A DNA stretch of 64,000 nt from Sympetrum striolatum (lineage: Eukaryota > Arthropoda > Insecta > Odonata > Libellulidae). Made by a program: the position numbers and the translations under genes. The stretch is taken from the NCBI GenBank assembly GCA_947579665.1, contig CANPUZ010000057.1, positions 682,001-746,000 on the forward strand, read 5' to 3'. Shown piece by piece: positions 1 to 9,699 of this stretch. Numbering within the stretch: the stretch's first letter is position 1; each line of letters begins with the position of its first letter. The notes beneath the pieces were generated by a model, which did not search any database, was not told where the DNA came from, and saw nothing but the letters and a program-made list of their open reading frames with translations.

Positions 1-406
1 TTTCCGCTTGTGCATATGTTGGTTCTAATTCATAATTGGGGTTCAATTCAGTAAAAGTTGTCAAAATGACGAATCTGTTCTTACAGCCAAATGTACTTCA
101 ATTGGTCATATTGAAGGCAGAAACAAGCCGCTGCTTATTTACCTATAAAACCTTTACAAACGCGAAAATAACAAAATTGCTTCGTGTTACGCATTGCTCA
201 AACTACATTTTGTGTTCCAAAATGTTCGAATTACTCGATCAAACCTTGATAACTCTGTATCATAGCCGCAAAATCACGAAAAAACAATGTATTGGTATAG
301 GGAGATACGAAAAGTGCTACCCAGCATGGCTAAATGCGCAATCTGCCCCTTTACCCCTGGCTTCACTTTTGGTCGCTAGAGGAAGATAGGATATGCTACC
401 CCTGTG
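1..406 (-). mobile_element. hAT-like non-autonomous element, partial copy cut by window edge
   Basis: This stretch is the reverse complement of the element inserted in the satellite at 34523-35620. Bases 1-75 match 35025-35100, and bases 100-406 match 34523-34830. The element terminus reads CCCTGTG at 400-406, the mirror of the CACAGGG terminus of the other copy. About 180 bp present in the other copy is absent here around base 75-100. The rest of the element lies left of the window, so the second terminus and target duplication cannot be checked; the adjacent eight bases would be gtaacgga. Open frames across it (about 36-389) recur in the other copy as parts of the repeat and are not taken as genes. 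The hAT assignment is inferred from the 8-bp duplication seen at the other copy. Confidence 0.8.
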
Positions 407-552
407 GTAACGGACTATGTCCTCCATCTTTCTTTTCTCTCTTCTCGAGAGAAATGCTTGCTGGCCCAAAATTCGGACTAAGTTATTCTTGTTGGGTCAG
501 GGGTGGTAACATTTTTAACCATTTGCTGTACTATATATATCTATTGACTCAC

Positions 553-756
553 CAATACATGCCAAACATTCTCGTTGGCTCCTTGAAATGAACAGAAACG
601 AATTGAGAGGCCCAGGAGTCCCTGCCCTCCCCACCCTTCCTCCGGTTTGGCCACCACCTCCCGGACATTCTGCGTCTTGCTGCTGTACACCGACAGCTTC
701 ACCTCTTTGCCGATGCTCTCCTTGAGGGCATCCTTCAAGCCCTCATTGTCTTGGTC
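553..756 (-). CDS. Grasp65: GRASP exon 3 (rest of PDZ1 and linker)
   Basis: A 68-codon exon with acceptor TTCTTTGTTGCAG just above 756 and donor GTGAGT at 552-547. It encodes the second half of PDZ1 ([11 protein letters not shown], then [16 protein letters not shown]) and ends WHVL, where vertebrate GRASPs continue into PDZ2. The acceptor and 45 intronic bases are duplicated 308 bp upstream (see the direct repeat at 754-1122). Confidence 0.93.
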
Positions 757-3700
757 CTGCAACAAAGAAAAGGGTCATTGAACAAACAAAACTCCATGTT
801 ATATATTTTTTACCAATTAACTCCAAAAACTAATCAACTCTGACAGCACAAACCACAGTGCTATATGTGAAGTTTGGTATTGATACGACTAATAGTTTTC
901 ACGTTAGAGCGCCCACAATCACACACACACACACACACACACAACCACACACAAGCGCACACACACACACACATATACACAGACATCATTCCGAAAATGG
1001 TCAAAACGTGTTCTAGGGACCCCAAAACATGTATTTCCATTGAAATCTCGAAGTCGATTTTTAGTCCTGCAACAAACAATAGGGTCATTGAACAAACATA
1101 ACTCCATGTTATATATTTTTTACTTGTCCTGAAATATTCCCATGCATTTTTTCCAAAATTATCCATGAGTATAAAATCTAGATGTTCAGGCTGAATGTTG
1201 TGGAACGCCACAGCAAATAAATTTAAAAATTCTTATGTGGCCAGCACATGACTTTCTCCATAGACATCGCACAGATACTTCGTAATCTCTGACCTCCGTT
1301 GCCATTTTAAGTGTGTGCTAGCAGTTTCTCCGGTGGTCGTTAGAATTGCTGCTTAATTTTGACCACCAGTGTACAAGCTAAAGGATATTAAAGAAAGCTG
1401 TGTATAACATGGAGATTACAAAAGCAATAGTACTATAACTAAATTACAAATTAATAATAAAATAAAATTAGAAACAGGATAAACTGCAATAGCAAACTAC
1501 GAGGAAACAATAAGAAAAAACATAAGATATAACATTCAGACGAAATTACAAAAAAATATAATAATAAAATCAAATAATCTGTACTGGCCAGCACATGACT
1601 TTCTCCATATATAAGATGTAAATATTTATCTACGACAGTAATTTCGAACTCTATATTAAATCTAAACTTGGAAGATAAGAGATTAATTTAAATCATATTA
1701 TCTTTTACATCACAAACATTATAAATTATGTTTTTTGGGACATGTTCAATGAAAAATTCTGAAATTGGCCTTTTGCCCAGAGCACCCACAAAGTACATAC
1801 CGTATTTGACGGCATATAAGACGCACCTTTTTTCCTAAATTATGTCTCGAAGAATTTCCCTGCGTCTTATATGTGAAGGTTCAACCTCCACGGGTTAACT
1901 TTCAATATTGAATGCTATTTTTAGTCCAGATGGTCTATACTACTTATTTCATAATTGCATTCAATGATTGTGTTAATATTTGGCTTTTACGAAATGTGAC
2001 AACTAAAAGAAACTACATTTTAAGTTATTGTGGTACTGCGCTTCTGCACGGACTATTAAAACTTTTTTTCCTTGTGAGTGGCCAACTTATTGAGGGTGCG
2101 TCTTATATGCCGTCAAATACGGTAATCAGCAACTTCTGGTTTATCAGTACTTCACGAATAAGTCCTAAATAATCAGTGATACAAAAATATGTTTCATACA
2201 AAAGTTATAGTAAATTACATTTTCTAAAACTTTTATAAGTAATAGTATATACCTAAATATCATATTTATGGAGATATTTTGCAAAAACGGAAATTTGCTT
2301 CGAAGAATAAAGCTCGACTTCCGGTTAACCAATTTACTCCAAAAACTAATCAACTCTGACAGCACCCACCACAGTGCTATATGTGAAGTTTGGTATCGAT
2401 ACGGGTAATAGTTTTCACGTTAGAGCACCGACAAGCACACACACACATACAGACACACACACACACACACAGACATTATTCCGAAAATGGTCAAAACGTG
2501 TTCTAGGGACCCCAAAACATGTATTTCCGTTGAAATCTCGAAGTCAATTTATTTCATGAAGACAATACTTTCTCTATACTACATATATGGAGAAAGTAAA
2601 AAGTTCTTCGTATTTTCCACAATATTTATTCAATGCAACCGGTTTCGACCATTACAGCCATCTTCAGGCAATTAGTAATACAGAAATGACAGAATTTATA
2701 GGATACTTTGCAGTTTTGATGGGAGGGGTCGTGGTAGGTGAGGTCGTTGGTTAGGTTGGGGTAAGGGAAATTTCGATCTTCTCGAGTGTGTCCAACTTCT
2801 TTCCTTTGTTTCAGCGGTGGAGGAGTCTTGGAGCGAAGGAACTGGTATGTCCATTGTCTATAGTTACCGGGCGCCCACTCTGACCCGCATACTGTGAGGA
2901 ACACATCCCACAACCCAGGAGGTAGACTCCCGACTAGTCTAGTGGGTCAGTCTTGTCCTTAACCCTTGAGAGTATTTATAATGGCGATTTAAGTTGTAAT
3001 TTAATCTAAATGCAAGCGCAATCAAATCGTAATTTTATTCTATTTTAACTTTAAATTTATTTACTTGGTTAGTCTGAATTACCAATTTTATAATTTAATA
3101 TGCGCTTTACACTTATGAATAGTTGCGATATAAGTTCATGTTAGTTTAATTATTTAGTTCTGATGTTACTTAGTTGAAAGTCATTAGAGATGGCTAATTT
3201 ATGCAGTTTGATCACTGAATTTGTTTTCATCAATTAATTTAAGTAAGGAAATTCGTATTTAGAGTCACATTGACCACACGCGACTAATTACTTAACTTTA
3301 CTTGATGTGAATAACTTAAGGTTCATCTACCTTTCGGTAGGTTCATGCACAATTCACAATCCCTATTAATCGCCATCTCCTTCATATCCTTATATTTAAC
3401 CCCACCCCTTATTTCTGTCTTCCCCTCTGCCTTTTCCCCTGAATCCTACCCTCCATTACAACCTTTACCAATCCCCTCAATATTTGGCCCACCCATTTCT
3501 TCTGAAGATGCTTAATCACGTCAATTAAAGCCCTCTCCTCCCCAACCATCTCTAACATCTCCGTGTTTGTATTCAACCCAACTAACTTTTTCCGTTCTAT
3601 GCCACACCCACATCTCGAAGGCCTTCAAACGTCTTCCTTTCTTAACCCTTTTGCGCCAAAGCCTATCGAAGGAAAATACTTCTCCTGCTACGGGTTGCTT

Positions 3701-6700
3701 GAAATTTTTTTTACATCTGTGTACGGAGCTCTCTGGGCAGGAGGAATCGTACAGGTATATCTTTCAACCGTTTTGGAACCTCGCACAGCGGGACACCGTC
3801 CCTTCCCCAGGCTTCTCGGCTCAACCCTCGGCAGCCCCTCTCCCAGCAGGTTGCTGCTATAAATTATATACATTAGCATTGATTTTTAAAAATAATCCTT
3901 TGCTGTATGCTCCAAAAATATATACTTTAAAATGAATTCGTAATGTTATTCTGAGCGTTTGACAATTTTAAACAACATTCTGGCGTTATTTTAAACGAAT
4001 TTAATTTTTATCTATTATTTCTGCAAATTATGACTTATCAAGTATTGTATATTATATTATCAAGTATTTCTCCGATTACTAACTGCAAAATCATATTTCC
4101 CATCCTTCTTTTTCATCCGGGCTTTAAACGTAGTCTTTACTACAATTATGTATAATTCACCATTGATATATGTACACACAAACTAAATAGAGTACCGAAG
4201 TGAAACTCCGTTAGTATTAACGCTAGAATTACGTTTGAAATTTGCTCAGGCTAGGCAAAAAACAAATAATTCATTTCTAAGTTAAAAATTTTGTTGTATG
4301 CAAAAACTTATTCCCTGGAAAAATCATTTCAAATATGATAAATAAACCGCGGATTCAGGCAGCAATGAGGGCTACTAATGAGGCGAAGGGTCGAGCTCAT
4401 TGTCGAGGAAAGGGTGTGGGCTCTCCCTAAGCTGGGTCGCAAGGGCGTACTGCATACCGACATACCGAATAGCCGACATTCGGTGTTTTGCGTAGGTTTT
4501 TCTCCGTCGGCTGGAGCCGACATTCGTTCGTTTGCGTAGAAAAATTCACGACGGCTATAGCCGACGCTAGGCACGAAAGGGTTAAAGTCCACATTTCGCA
4601 CCCAAAGAGCAACACACTCCAGACCAGGGATTTCACCAATCTTTACCTGATTCCTTTATCAAGACCTTTGGTCATTAATTCCCTTCAATTCATAAAGGCT
4701 TCCTTCACTAAGGCTATTCTTTTATGAACCTCATCTTTACATCTTCCGCCCCAAGAGAGAGTACTTCCCAAGTTAGAAAATTCATCCACCTGCTCTAGTT
4801 TTTCCCCATCCACCCTAACGGTTAACTTAGCTTTCTTTCCCTTAGTGAACCTCAAAACTTTAGTTTTGCTTACATTAATTTTCATACCAAACTTCCTTGC
4901 TTTATCGTTAAGAGCATTTACTAACGTACTGTTTTAATCCATACCCACTTCGATAGTGTGGATGCATTAAAAAATATGAGTCCCTAACAAGAATGATGTT
5001 TAAAATTCAAGTACTCGCGTCTGGGTCGAATCGACCCATGTGAATTTTAAAATTCCATGTCTTTTTCTTAGTGCTTTTTTAATTCTTCTTCTTTCTCATT
5101 GTAGCTGAGTTTTAGAATGTTCTGAACCAGTCGTGCATTTTTACCGGAAATGGAAGTTTAATTATTTAAACAAATTATTTTTACCAGCAGTGACAAGTAG
5201 ATGAAAGACCTTTATGTAAAATATTGTATATTGACCTTGTTTCCGCCTTAATTTTTAGAGATGTTATATAAATTTCATATAATTAATAATTATTATTAAT
5301 ACATTAAATGTTATTTTATTTTTAAATACTTTAATTTTTATACACAATATTCCAAATTCATCAGCCATTTACTCGGCGTCAGGGATATCGAATTTTTACA
5401 GAATAATAAAATTATTTATTTGATTTTATTATAATAACCAGGTTAGCCATTAGTATGACATAACGAATTAAAAATGTATTCACTACATTTTGAGACAATT
5501 TTCCCCTTTGGAAGGTGTCAGGTTGATTCCACCCAACGCGAGTACTGACGTGATGATTTGGGAGTATGCAAGTATTCGAGGGTTAAATTGTATTTCAACT
5601 AACGTTAATTAACTTTACTTCTATAGGCGCAAATAACATGAGGTTACGGAAATCATACAGCAGGCAGATCTGGGTTTGATCCCCAGTTGTGTTACTTTCT
5701 TCAAATCCATATTCAACCCGTAAACAAAACAAGCGAAGGCAGTTTATCGCAGATGTACGTACCAATCTCTTGTTGCCTATTGATACAATGAAGTCGAAGA
5801 ACGGCTCGAGACCAGCTTGCTGTCCAGGAGATCCATTTGCGACCTTCGAAAGAGACAAAATAAGACGTCAATTTGAGAGACATGATTGACTACCATTACA
5901 GTACTCCCAATGCGAGTCATATAGCCACTTTTGGTCACTTTTTTGGCGGATTGAGTTCACCTGACTTTTAGCCGTTCTAGCCCGCGCTGCTCAGCAGGAT
6001 TCTTTTTACCAACTCGAACTGACTTGGCAGCACCGATCTGAGATAGCTTGGTAAACGCAGTGTCAGAAAGGGTAAAATTCTGAGTCCAACCACCGCTTAT
6101 ACCTGCCTTCTGTATACAGGACATTTGTTCGTTTGCATAGAAAATTCTCCGTCGTGTACACACAACAATAGGCGCAAAAGGATTAACATACATTATACTT
6201 CAAAGATTATGTATAATTTTCCACAAATTTATGGAAAAGTACACATCATCGTTATATTATGAATTTCTACAGCATCATGGCCGCCTCCGTAGGTTTTATA
6301 ATACACTAATTAGATACTATATTTCAGGTACATGTAAATTACATTTTTTTGGTTAAGTACGAATAACCTGAAGTTTCACAAGTGAGTCAATCCAAACCAA
6401 GTGGTCCAGGAAAACAAATAATTGCTTGCTTGTCCATCTCTGAAAAAGTTGATATTTGGTGAGTAGATAGCTTTAAGTTTAAAGAGCTCAAAAGTAATTT
6501 TTAAATATTTTTAATGTTTACTGTTTGGAAATGGTGGCCATTTTAGTACTTGGCCGCATGCATTTTTTCGCGTTAGCAGTTATCTACGATTTCTTAAATT
6601 ATTCAGCAATGGGTTGCCCTAAGACTTTCAGCTAAGCTGCATTGAGCTCAGTACATTCAGGCCTATGAAATAACACCATAATTACGTAGCTAGATGTATT

Positions 6701-8967
6701 TCTTAAACATTTCTTAACAGCTTAAAATTATTGGTCAAAATGAACAAAATTCAACTTTAAACTGGAAATTTTTCAAGAAAGGAACAATTTCTCAGCCTTA
6801 ATATCTTTCGGACTGTTACACTATTAGTGTAGTTAATTTTCATTAAGTAGCAATGTTGGCAAGGTTACCGTTTTAAAAATATTCTCTTTTAAAAAATGCA
6901 TTTTTGAATTTTTTCAAAGCTACACTTGCAATATCTAGGTTGGGGGACAAGATAAAAGTATGAAAATTGCACACATTAAAGGTGTTTATCATATAAAACT
7001 TCAGTTTAAATTTCAACTTTGAGGTTCAATTGCAACATAGATAAAAAATTGTCAATTTGAGCATAAAATGCACTATTTTTGCCTTTGCTCACAGGCGGCT
7101 ACGCAGGTCTGTACTTGTCTGTGGTGTCTCTTCCCTCCACCTCTAATAATTTACATAATTTTATCTAAAGCACTAATTTATCTTAGAATAGTGACGTGTG
7201 TTATTACAATAACATTACGATGACATAATACAAATATAAGGAAAATGAAGAGATGTATTAATGCAAAGGAAAGGCTATACAACAAAAACTGAGAAGAAAA
7301 TATAAAGAGAGGAAAGAGAAAAATTTTTAAATACATTAATTAACTAAGAATCTTTCAAAATTTTAAATAAAAAAGATATCAATTTTTTCATGATCTATCA
7401 GCTGATTTTTAGTCTTTTTTTTTAAATAAGTTACAGTTAGATCCGCTTTTAATTTTATTTGGTAACCTACAGTACAATTTTGGTCCTAAATACAAAAAAA
7501 TGTTTAATAAATATTAAAGTTTGGTTCTGTGAACCTAACACAATTTTCGTTTCTCGTGCTATATACACTTTTATGCCGCACCAAAGATGTTTTCAAAATT
7601 AAAGAAATTTGCCTCAAAAATGAAATTTTTCGAGAAGCCTTAAATCTCGCTTTCCAATAAAAGGGTGATTGAAAATTTTTGTTTTTAATTCGATGAATTT
7701 CAGTTCGATAATCGTATATTTGCATATTGTTGCAATATTTCTGTTCGTATTATCTCAGTTCATTTCATGTATATTTGCTGTGTTACTATGCCAATGGGAT
7801 ATTTTATTTAAAACAAGTTTTGTATGCGAAACCTTGATAGTTCTTGCATATTGTCTGTTCTATTGCTCAGCATTTAACATGTGCAGTAGAGTGTTTTTAA
7901 CTTTTTTTCGAAATTCAAAATCTCAAGTCGATCAAACGTTCTCACTATGGTCATATGATTACCCAAATAAAGTTTAATTGAATTGAAAAATACTAAGGTC
8001 TCCCAAAACGGGCCGAAAGTTTATTTTTGTTTGGCAAAAACGAAGATTTTTATTTTTTTAAAACATAAATACAAAGCAAATTTTTGTTTTCGAGTACAAA
8101 TATTTCAAAGGAGTTAAAATGTTAACTTTCCCAAAAATTCAATTGCTAATTATATCAAAACTGGTGATATTAATGCTTCATGTGAATGCACATTCAAAAT
8201 ATTGGAATTATTGTTTTCAATTACTCTAAACGCTATATTAATCCAATAATTAATAATAGCCTGCATCTATCATCATGGTAGCAAATAATTCAGATATATA
8301 ATATTAACTATCACATATGAGAGCAATAATGTTCCGAAACTTGTTTAAGTGAGATTTGATGACGCCCTCAGTTTATAAGCGGGTCACAACATTCTACAAC
8401 TACGAAGAAATGCTTTTAAACCTCGGAGGATTAAAAAATTCGAACACAGAATGAGCATATAGCATGAACTACCTCCGAGATGCAGCAAGGTTAAGTATTT
8501 AAATTAGAAAAAACCGCTACTTAATTAGCATTCATTTTGACGAAAGCGAAAACATTTTTAGAGATAGTAGGATAAATGATATCACTAAGTTTAGCATATA
8601 ATTTAAGCACCTCAATATTTGAGAATCGCAAATTAGAATCGTATAATAGGAATATGCAAACGAAAAGCAACCGAAGTAATGAAAGAAAGTTATGACTACA
8701 CCGTCAATGGTGAAGCTAGGCCAGCACTTGAAAGACGATTTATATAGAAGGTACGCTTGAGATTTTGCATTCCCACTCATTCTAGCAGAACTTAAATAAA
8801 AGAACTGTCAAACTTGGAGTGAACTCCACAAAGTTTCGCGTACTTTTATTTCAGCGAAAGACTTAAGATCGTCATTCTTGAAGAAAACATCGGCAAAAAC
8901 TCACCCTTAAAACGTGATATCCTTCAGTGCCGCCACCAGGAATCTCAACGCTATGCGAGCCGCCCAT
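553..8967 (-). CDS. Grasp65: GRASP55/65-type Golgi reassembly stacking protein, 5' half (3 exons)
   Basis: This is the host gene of the window. GRASP proteins are peripheral Golgi proteins that tether and stack cisternae and support unconventional secretion. They are anchored by N-myristoylation and oligomerise through two PDZ-like halves. Three phase-0 coding exons, 8905-8967, 5763-5843 and 553-756, give 21+27+68 codons. The protein starts [20 protein letters not shown], with Gly2 as the myristoylation site. It then has the family signature [11 protein letters not shown] in PDZ1 and [16 protein letters not shown] followed by ANENVWHVL at the end of exon 3. Donors are GTGAGT, GTACGT and GTGAGT; the acceptors end in TTCGAAG and TTGTTGCAG. 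PDZ2 and the Ser/Pro-rich tail must lie left of base 1. Intron 1 is about 3.1 kb and intron 2 about 5.0 kb, the latter packed with repeats. No frame damage is seen, so it looks functional. Confidence 0.92.
754..1122. repeat. 59-bp direct repeat flanking an inserted SIR1 fragment; duplicated splice acceptor
   Basis: Bases 754-812 and 1064-1122 are near-identical direct repeats that begin tcctgcaacaaa and end atattttttac. Between them, 813-1063 is an internal fragment of the SIR1 repeat (compare 2331-2552 and 24406-24623), including its (CA)n tract. Read on the minus strand, each 59-bp copy contains a pyrimidine-rich tract ending in TTGCAG. The acceptor of GRASP exon 3 is therefore present twice, 308 bp apart. 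The duplication is longer than normal transposon target duplications, which suggests break repair or template switching. Confidence 0.75.
918..982. repeat. (CA)n microsatellite inside SIR1 fragment
   Basis: An imperfect dinucleotide run of cacaca with interruptions (aaccacacacaagcg), ending in atatacacagacatc. The same (CA)n block sits at the same relative place in the other SIR1 copies at about 2433-2473 and 24507-24549. The microsatellite is therefore an intrinsic part of the repeat and varies in length between copies. Confidence 0.9.
1237..1262 (+). repeat. SIR1 5' terminal fragment
   Basis: The stretch tggccagcacatgactttctccata equals the left end of the two full SIR1 copies (1585 and 23660), then diverges after about 25 bp. 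It is a third, severely truncated or related copy. Confidence 0.6.
1585..2602 (+). mobile_element. SIR1 repeat, copy 1 (unclassified, about 1 kb, with nested MITE)
   Basis: SIR1 starts TGGCCAGCACATG, followed by ACTTTCTCCATATATA. It ends with the inverse TATATGGAGAAAGT and a short A-run, giving a 14-16 bp (sub)terminal inverted repeat. The second copy lies at 23660-24678. The body contains a unit with cttccggttaacc and actccaaaaactaatcaactc, a (CA)n tract, and a conserved 3' block with ggtcaaaacgtgttctaggg. No coding potential is evident. Copy 1 is interrupted by a 323-bp MITE at 1800-2122. The superfamily is unknown: the inverted ends suggest a DNA transposon, while the A-run at one end would also fit a retroposed element. 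Confidence 0.7.
1800..2122. mobile_element. 323-bp TA-flanked MITE (Tc1/mariner-superfamily type) nested in SIR1
   Basis: The inverted repeats of about 28 bp start CCGTATTTGACGGCATATAA at 1800 and end with its complement at 2122. They are flanked by TA on both sides (1798-1799 and 2123-2124). The empty site is visible in the second SIR1 copy, which reads aagtacataatcag at about 23872-23885, so one TA was duplicated. This target and length fit a Tc1/mariner or pogo/Tigger-type non-autonomous element. The family assignment is inferred from ends only; no transposase is encoded. Confidence 0.88.
2606..2913 (-). mobile_element. Probable Penelope-like element 3' end with hammerhead-like motif
   Basis: On the minus strand this segment has a 95-codon open frame with a short conserved-looking tail. 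It then has CTGAAGATGGC (2667-2657), a short loop, GTCGAAACCGG, and an AATAAA signal ending in ataaatattgtgg. The CTGA(x)GA...GAAAC arrangement separated by a small hairpin is the pattern of minimal hammerhead ribozymes reported in Penelope-like retroelements. Stem II here would be only three pairs, including a G-U. No GIY-YIG or RT domain could be identified, so the family call is inference from the end motif. Confidence 0.4.
2914..4329. other. GRASP intron 2, no gene seen
   Basis: AT-rich intronic DNA. Two short open frames (about 3563-3935 on plus) overlap in different phases, show no family signature, and begin near a cccttttgcgcc motif that recurs in the repeats at 4330-4580 and 5957-6193. 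Nothing else is supported. Confidence 0.6.
4330..4584 (-). repeat. Interspersed repeat with CG-rich inverted motifs, copy 1
   Basis: On the minus strand it starts ttaaccctttcgtgcc, followed by a cggctatagccg palindrome, a block reading ctacgcaaacgaacgaatg, and a second palindrome gtcggctccagccgac. The first part is shared with 5957-6193 and the opening motif with about 3645-3660, so it is a dispersed family. It directly abuts the end of a LINE fragment. Function and class are unknown. Confidence 0.5.
4575..4937 (-). pseudogene. RTE-like LINE reverse-transcriptase fragment, decayed
   Basis: The minus-strand frame reads [20 protein letters not shown], then [20 protein letters not shown], then [19 protein letters not shown]. 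After that come an in-frame TGA and a TAA, and then [18 protein letters not shown]. This is the segment just after the catalytic YxDD motif of 'endonuclease-reverse transcriptase' LINEs (finger/palm to thumb). The copy lacks both the upstream polymerase core and the 3' end, has two stops plus an upstream TAA near 4936, and is dead. Confidence 0.85.
5669..5690 (+). repeat. tRNA B-box-like motif (possible SINE relic)
   Basis: The motif ctgggtttgatccccag resembles a pol III B box (GGTTCRANNCC) with the self-complementary flanks of a T-arm. It has a T in place of the usual C and no convincing A box at the right distance. It lies in GRASP intron 2 next to exon 2. A weak SINE relic is possible. Confidence 0.25.
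5763..5843 (-). CDS. Grasp65: GRASP exon 2 (start of PDZ1)
   Basis: This 27-codon exon has its acceptor in ...tctttcgaag and donor GTACGT at 5762-5757. It encodes the strongly conserved [19 protein letters not shown] segment of PDZ1, which includes the family's PFFDFI carboxylate-binding loop region. Intron sequence beyond the donor carries an unrelated tRNA-like motif at 5669-5690. Confidence 0.92.
5957..6193 (-). repeat. Interspersed repeat with CG-rich motifs, copy 2
   Basis: On the minus strand it begins ttaatccttttgcgcc, followed by a gtgtacacgacgg stretch and then ttctatgcaaacgaacaaatg. This parallels the repeat at 4330-4584 for about 70 bp and then diverges. The open frame across it is not taken as a gene. 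Confidence 0.5.
6194..8904. other. GRASP intron 1 and flanks, no gene seen
   Basis: AT-rich intronic sequence. A 102-codon open frame at 7669-7977 (plus) is hydrophobic and ends just before aataaagtttaattgaattgaa, which looks like the 3' end of a LINE. I could not match the frame to a family. No splice-supported coding exon is visible. Confidence 0.6.
8905..8967 (-). CDS. Grasp65: GRASP exon 1 (start codon exon)
   Basis: The reverse complement reads ATG at 8967-8965, then 21 codons, then an AGG codon followed by the donor GTGAGT (8904-8899). The start is supported by Gly at position 2, required for N-myristoylation in this family, and by the conserved block [13 protein letters not shown]. 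An in-phase join to exon 2 gives R-V-A-N-G-S-P-G, matching the layout of GRASP proteins (R-V-x-x-x-S-P-G). Confidence 0.92.
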
Positions 8968-9240
8968 ATTTCCGAATCACAGTAATTCTTTCATTCGTAG
9001 TAATTAACAAAGATTCATGACTTCGGCAATTTTCTACTCTAGACAACCTTCCACGGAGTCCTTCATCAAACGTGGCACGCTATGAATGACGGGAAGCGAT
9101 TTCGGTAAGAAAAATATCGGGCAGCGTTGCAGGTATGAGAAATTCGCAACCGCTCGGTCAGCAAGCGGTAAAATTAAGTCGCAGCTGGAATGAAATCGCA
9201 AGGAATAATGTTTGCGGCCATTGTAGCATAGCCCGTCTGT
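8968..9240 (-). promoter_or_regulatory. Probable 5' UTR / promoter region of the GRASP gene
   Basis: The sequence immediately upstream of the GRASP ATG is richer in G+C and CpG than the surrounding DNA. It contains a gcggccattgtag stretch at about 9216-9228, whose reverse complement resembles a YY1-type ATGGCCGC initiator element. No TATA box is evident. The transcription start cannot be placed from sequence alone. Confidence 0.35.
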
Positions 9241-9486
9241 AAATGTAAATATACCTTACTTTAAAATCCTTGGATTGATGATTTTAAATCCAGGATACTC
9301 TGGACAAATTCGATCGAAGAAGCCTTAACCTCCTACATCATTATGGAAAACCATTAATACCTAAATCTTCTCACCAAAACTCTTTATTATTCATCTACCG
9401 CTACCTACACAATTAGGAAAAACCCCACTTACTGCACAACTCCGACAATATATACCCAACAACCTACTATTTCCGCTTTGTACATT

Positions 9487-9525
9487 CCTTTCCTGAAGAT
9501 GAAAACACTACTATTGAAACAAATA
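9487..9525 (+). repeat. Penelope-type CTGAAGATG...GAAAC motif
   Basis: Bases 9493-9501 read CTGAAGATG and 9516-9520 read GAAAC, the same spacing pattern as the 3' end at 2606-2913. It is followed by an open frame without recognisable domains. It is a candidate 3' end of a Penelope-like element on the plus strand, recognised by this motif only. Confidence 0.3.
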
Positions 9526-9699
9526 TTGAGTGCTATTAAAAAGTGTGGTTTCCTTTTTGGTTTTCTCAGAATACTGGTGAATGAGACGAAGAACACAAGC
9601 AAGATGGCTTTTGGAGATTTTAAACCTTTAATCAATTTGCGATTCATTCCATCTATGTATCTAAAAGAGTGTTATTTTCAAATGAAATCTAATGCTTAA

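Noticed and set aside
36..389. 117-codon frame at the left edge and its relative at 34536-34826
   Set aside because: Both lie within the same hAT-like non-autonomous element. The similarity reflects the shared repeat, and there is no transposase signature.
861..1211. Open frames across the (CA)n tract encoding Cys/Val and His/Thr repeats
   Set aside because: These are translations of a dinucleotide repeat inside SIR1 and its flanks; no domain and no splice context.
3563..3935. Plus-strand frames with Pro/Ser-rich ends
   Set aside because: Two phases are open over the same bases, with no recognised homology, and they lie in a GRASP intron beside repeat motifs.
7669..7977. 102-codon hydrophobic frame resembling a membrane protein
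   Set aside because: No family motif and no splice or start context, and it is followed by a LINE-like AATAAA tail. Hydrophobicity is expected from T-rich DNA.
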